A DNA stretch of 7,965 nucleotides from JANNRA01 sp031401035 (GTDB lineage: Bacteria; Desulfobacterota; Binatia; HRBIN30; CADEER01), in contig JANNRA010000107.1 in assembly GCA_031401035.1 (NCBI GenBank), positions 1 to 7,965 on the forward strand, read 5' to 3'. The position numbers were made by a program, and so were the translations under genes. Below the pieces are notes generated by a model. The model was not told the origin of the DNA. It worked only from the letters and a program-made list of their open reading frames with translations, and did not search any database. Positions 5,697 through 7,965 of this stretch are shown in pieces. Each line of letters begins with the position of its first letter. Position 1 is the stretch's first letter.

Positions 5697-6744
5697 CTAC
5701 GCCTCGATCCGGATCGTCCCCGCCTCGCCCGCGACCAGTTCGCCGACGATCGCGTGCCCCGGGGTGGCGCGCGCGGCGAGGTCGCGCACCAGGGCGTCGG
5801 CGCGGTCGGCGGGGACGGCGATGAGCAGGCCGCCGGAGGTCTGCGCGTCGGCGAGGATGAGCCGGTCGGCCTCGCTCAGCCCGGCGGCCCAGGTGCAGAC
5901 GCCGGCCACGGCGGTGAGGTTGTTCTTCGTGCCGCCCGGGACCAGGCCCTGGGCGACCAGCGCCGGGGCCCAGTCGAGCACCGGCATGGCCGCGCGCCGC
6001 TGGCGCGCCGCGACGCCGGAGGCGACCAGCAGGTTGCGCAGGTGACCGAGGAAGCCGAAGCCGGTGACGTCGGTGGCGGCGCGCGCGCCGGCGGCCAGGG
6101 CCGGCGTCCTTGGCGGCGCGGTTGAGCGTCGTCATCAGGCCGCACACCTCGGCGAGTTGCACGGCGCTCACGGCCTGCTTCTTGATCGCCTGCGAGGCGA
6201 TGCCGAAGCCGAGCGGCTTGGTCAGCACCAACACGTCGCCGGCGCGCGCCTGGGTCTGCGCCAGCACGCGCGCCGGGTCGGCGGAGCCGATGACGCACAG
6301 GCCGTACTTCAGCTCGGCGTCCTTGACCGTGTGGCCGCCGACGATCGGGCACTGCGCCTCGGCCGCCTTGTCGCGGCCGCCGCGGAAGATGCGCTCGAGG
6401 ATGTCGAGCGGCAGCCGGTCGTCCGGGAAGCCGCACACCGCCAGGGCGGCCTGCGGCTCGCCGCCCATCGCGTAGACGTCGCTGATGGCATTCGCGGCGG
6501 CGATGGCGCCGTAGGTCTCGGGGTCGTCGACGATGGGGGTGATGAAGTCGACGGTGAAAATGAGCGCACCCCCGCCGGGCGGCCGCAGCACCGCCGCGTC
6601 CTCCATCGACCCGACCGTGGTGTCGACGCACGGGTGCGGAAAGGAAGGGATCGTGCGCAGGACCTGAACCAGGTCCTCAGCTCCGAGCTTACGGGCTCAA
6701 CCGCCCGCGGCGACCAGGCTGGTGAGTCGGATCTCGTCCGTCAT
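5697..6744 (-). CDS. selD: Selenide, water dikinase (selenophosphate synthetase), selenocysteine-containing; frameshift near 6102
   Basis: SelD makes selenophosphate from selenide and ATP, the selenium donor for Sec-tRNA. The frame starts at the ATG at 6744 (MTDEIRLTSLVAAGG) and meets an in-frame TGA at codon 16, exactly where SelD has its catalytic Cys or Sec. The Lys three residues on (K19) corresponds to the essential K20 of E. coli SelD (C17). The sequence continues in frame as ARKLGAEDLVQVLR, EDAAVL (48-53, metal/ATP Asp), VDFITPIVDDP (65-75), AISDVYAMGGEP (86-97), IVGGHTVKD (134-142) and LTKPLGFGI (174-182). After codon 214 one extra base (about 6102) shifts the frame; skipping it resumes with ALAAGARAATDVTGFGFLGH and runs to NNLTAVAG, DAQTSGGLL and the stop TAG. 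The corrected length is 348 residues, normal for the family. Read naively, the gene appears as two fragments, the first starting at the internal ATG at 6606 without its active site. No Shine-Dalgarno is evident. Confidence 0.92.
6659..6677 (-). promoter_or_regulatory. Bacterial SECIS element (hairpin in selD mRNA)
   Basis: In the minus sense, AGGACCTG-GTT-CAGGTCCT forms a perfect 8-bp stem with a 3-base apical loop GUU. It begins 19 bases after the UGA, putting the loop 27 bases after it. A G is the first loop base. This agrees with the known bSECIS layout: loop about 16-37 bases downstream of UGA, short upper stem, G among the first two loop bases, all within the coding sequence. It would be bound by SelB carrying Sec-tRNA. 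Confidence 0.85.
6697..6699 (-). other. selD: Selenocysteine codon (UGA) in selD
   Basis: TGA at codon 16 of selD, between GGT (Gly15) and GCC (Ala17). It occupies the active-site position that is Cys or Sec in all SelD proteins. Conserved SelD sequence continues without a frame change on both sides, and a SECIS-like hairpin follows, so recoding as Sec is far more likely than termination. Confidence 0.9.
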
Positions 6745-6782
6745 GCCGCCGTGGTTGGCGCGTCGCCAGCGGCGGAACAACT

Positions 6783-6813
6783 GAGCGGGGAAACGTCCGA
6801 GCGGGGAAACGTC
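6783..6813. repeat. 16-bp tandem repeat upstream of selD
   Basis: GAGCGGGGAAACGTC occurs twice head to tail with a 16-base period (6783-6797 and 6799-6813), the two 15-mers being identical. It lies 39-69 bases upstream of the selD ATG, in the gap shared with the divergent small membrane gene. That position suits an operator or promoter-proximal binding site, but no regulator can be named. Confidence 0.6.
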
Positions 6814-6866
6814 GCGACGAGTCGGCCGTCAATTCCGCCCGACGTCCCCGTGTGCCGCCAATCGTC

Positions 6867-6887
6867 ACGCGCCTGTCGCCGGCGCGT
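6867..6887. other. Hairpin in the selD upstream region
   Basis: ACGCGCC-TGTCGCC-GGCGCGT is a perfect 7-bp inverted repeat with a 7-base loop, about 125 bases upstream of selD and about 120 bases before the divergent small gene. It has no T-tract, so it is not a classical terminator. It may be the end of an untranslated leader or a protein-binding palindrome. Confidence 0.35.
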
Positions 6888-7009
6888 CACATGCTGCGTC
6901 CTAGGACTTTGCGCACGCGAGCCACTCCGCCGGAACTCCCCTTTTGGAGTGCATGTCCGCGCTCCTCAGGCGGGGTGGCTCGCGGCGACGAGTGTGGAGG
7001 ACGAGAACG

Positions 7010-7213
7010 ATGATCGACAGCCTGATCGGAGGCGCTGCGGGTATGCTGCTCGGGGCGTTGCTCATCGGTGCACGGGACGACTGCGTGGACGCCCTACGCG
7101 CCCTGATGATCGTGCCGCCGGGGCTGCGGACGCCGCTCGCCGGCGTGGTGACTGGAACCGGGATCGCCCTGCTGGTCGCCGGCGCCTGGGTGCTGCACGG
7201 CGCGCCGGGCTGA
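7010..7213 (+). CDS. Small two-helix membrane protein, unknown function
   Basis: A 67-residue protein beginning MIDSLIGGAAGMLLGALLIG. One hydrophobic segment spans about residues 4-20, a short polar stretch follows (ARDDCVDALRALMIVPPGL), then a second hydrophobic segment spans about residues 43-62 (AGVVTGTGIALLVAGAW). GGAGG at 6996-7000 is nine bases before the ATG at 7010, the best Shine-Dalgarno in the window, and decides this start over the in-frame ATG at 6944. The family is not recognised. It is transcribed away from selD and towards the permease, whose stop lies 50 bases beyond its own. Confidence 0.6.
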   Translation: MIDSLIGGAAGMLLGALLIGARDDCVDALRALMIVPPGLRTPLAGVVTGTGIALLVAGAWVLHGAPG

Positions 7214-7260
7214 GCGCGTCCGGCGCGCGCTCTCGGTCGCTGCGCCGAGGCCGCAAGGCC
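7212..7260. terminator. Hairpin cluster between convergent genes
   Basis: Three small stems lie in 49 bases between the stops of the small membrane gene and the permease: GAGCGCG/CGCGCTC (7212-7218 with 7226-7232), CTCGG/CCGAG (7232-7236 with 7245-7249), and GGCC-GCAA-GGCC with a GNRA tetraloop (7249-7260). Neighbouring stems share one or a few bases, so not all can form at once. No T-tract is present; a bidirectional, weakly intrinsic terminator is plausible. Confidence 0.35.
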
Positions 7261-7262
7261 CG

Positions 7263-7965
7263 CTACAGCATCGCCTCGATGCGGCGCAGCTCCGCTTCCG
7301 AGCTCGCCTGCGGGCCGGTGAAGCGGTGGCGCGCGTCGAGCAACCAGTACAGGGCCATGAAGCCGCACAGGGCCAGCACCGACCAGCCGGCGAGTTCGTT
7401 GGGCGGGATCGAGAACAGCACGGTGATCAGCGCCACCCAGGCCAGGGCGATGGCGTTCAGCGGCACACCCCAGCGGCCGAGGCTCCACGGCGCCAGTGCC
7501 GCGGTCGTGTACTCGCCCTGCCGGCGCAGCTTGTTACGCAGGTTGAGCCCGATGGGGATGGCGTAGGCGAGGTAGAGGGCCGTGGTGCTGATCGCCACCA
7601 CCACGGAGTACAGCGCCGCGTAGACGGTGAGCAGCACGGCGGCGAGGCAGGAGATGAGGATCGCCCACACCGGCGTGCGCCAGCGCGGGTGGATGCGGCG
7701 GATGAGCGTGTACAGCGGCATGCCGCCGTCGCGCGCGAAGGCGAACCACATGCGACTCATGCTGGTGATCGAGGACAGGCCGCACAGCCACATGGCGACG
7801 GCGATGACCACCGCCACCGCGTGCGCCGCCAGCGCCGGCAGGTTGGCGTAGACGACGTAGAGCACCGCCGGCGCGTTGGCCGGGTCGACGGTGGCGGCGA
7901 TGTCCGGCACGTGCAGGGTGAGGATCAGCAGCATGGCGTAGCCGACCACCGCCGACACGGCGACG
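7263..7965 (-). CDS. APC-superfamily amino acid permease, C-terminal part
   Basis: Open from the right edge to TAG at 7263-7265 (234 codons); the N-terminus is outside the window. About six hydrophobic segments are visible. The diagnostic stretch is the cytoplasmic region after a membrane helix, CGLSSITSMSRMWFAFARDG followed by GMPLYTLIRRIHPRWRTPVW. This S-R-x-x-[FY]-A-x-[AS]-R-D-[GN] pattern and the following [HN]P-x-x-x-TP are hallmarks of the APC family (amino acid/polyamine/GABA permeases). Later segments include AISTTALYLAYAIPIGLNLR and the late helix region GVPLNAIALAWVALITVLFS. It would import an amino acid or related amine by proton or cation symport at the inner membrane. The ACT/GABA-permease-like subgroup seems closest, but the substrate cannot be read from this part. 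The GTG at 7958 is an internal Val codon, not a start. Confidence 0.85.
   Translation of the reverse strand, partial: VAVSAVVGYAMLLILTLHVPDIAATVDPANAPAVLYVVYANLPALAAHAVAVVIAVAMWLCGLSSITSMSRMWFAFARDGGMPLYTLIRRIHPRWRTPVWAILISCLAAVLLTVYAALYSVVVAISTTALYLAYAIPIGLNLRNKLRRQGEYTTAALAPWSLGRWGVPLNAIALAWVALITVLFSIPPNELAGWSVLALCGFMALYWLLDARHRFTGPQASSEAELRRIEAML

Noticed and set aside
6606..6744. TGA at 6697-6699 as a real stop, with selD starting at the ATG 6606
   Set aside because: That start lacks the catalytic Cys/Sec region present in SelD proteins. The sequence on both sides of the TGA matches SelD in one frame, and a SECIS-like hairpin follows at the right distance.
6745..7009. tRNA-Sec (selC) beside selD
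   Set aside because: No TCA anticodon stem-loop with matching acceptor and long variable arm could be found here or elsewhere in the window.
6064..7566. Long plus-strand open frame, 500 codons
   Set aside because: It is antisense to selD and to the permease and crosses both. Its composition is that of a shadow frame.
1..7965. CRISPR array, rRNA or an intact insertion sequence
   Set aside because: No regularly spaced repeats, rRNA-like stretches or transposase motifs were seen. The only repeats are the flanking pair and the 16-bp tandem.

Overview
The window is a very GC-rich (about 70% by eye), gene-dense stretch of bacterial chromosome. Nearly all recognisable genes lie on the minus strand. 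A TolC-type outer-membrane protein implies a Gram-negative. A selenophosphate synthetase whose own active site is encoded by UGA implies a selenocysteine-decoding organism. This fits an uncultured deltaproteobacterium-like or Binatota-like lineage, but the sequence alone does not fix the taxon.

Layout from left to right. (1) 1-1029: 5' part of a minus-strand multi-pass membrane glycosyltransferase-like gene, running off the left edge. (2) About 1050-1537: minus-strand, membrane-protein-like coding signal scattered over three frames, probably a broken or indel-damaged gene. (3) 1997-2850: a compact mntA-hepT toxin-antitoxin operon (minus, ATGA overlap). On both sides lie short, diverged, same-orientation repeats (1901-1966 and 3043-3112) in otherwise gene-free DNA. 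(4) About 3336-3687: a plus-strand remnant resembling enoyl-CoA hydratase. It converges on (5) an NnrU-family membrane protein (minus, 3692-4400) whose last residues are knocked out of frame by one base. (6) 4477-5138: the N-terminal third of a TolC-like gene, joined out of frame to the C-terminal tail of a nucleotidyltransferase-like protein; this looks like a deletion junction. (7) 5291-5626: a small secreted protein. (8) 5697-6744: selD, with an in-frame TGA at codon 16 followed by a perfect bacterial SECIS-like hairpin, and with a one-base frameshift near 6102. (9) 7010-7213: a small two-helix membrane protein on the plus strand with a good Shine-Dalgarno, divergent from selD. (10) 7263-7965: C-terminal part of an APC-family amino acid permease, running off the right edge.

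The clearest result is the selenocysteine-containing SelD. A routine caller would read the TGA as a stop and start the gene at the internal ATG at 6606, losing the catalytic residue; the second frameshift would then split the rest. The product makes selenophosphate, the selenium donor for Sec-tRNA, so it is itself a selenoprotein needed for making selenoproteins. The MntA-HepT pair is the second well-supported system: both diagnostic motifs (GSX10DXD and RX4HXY) are intact.

Several genes need single-base corrections (selD, NnrU, and the 1050-1537 region). Either the contig carries indel errors or the region is decaying; reads would settle this.
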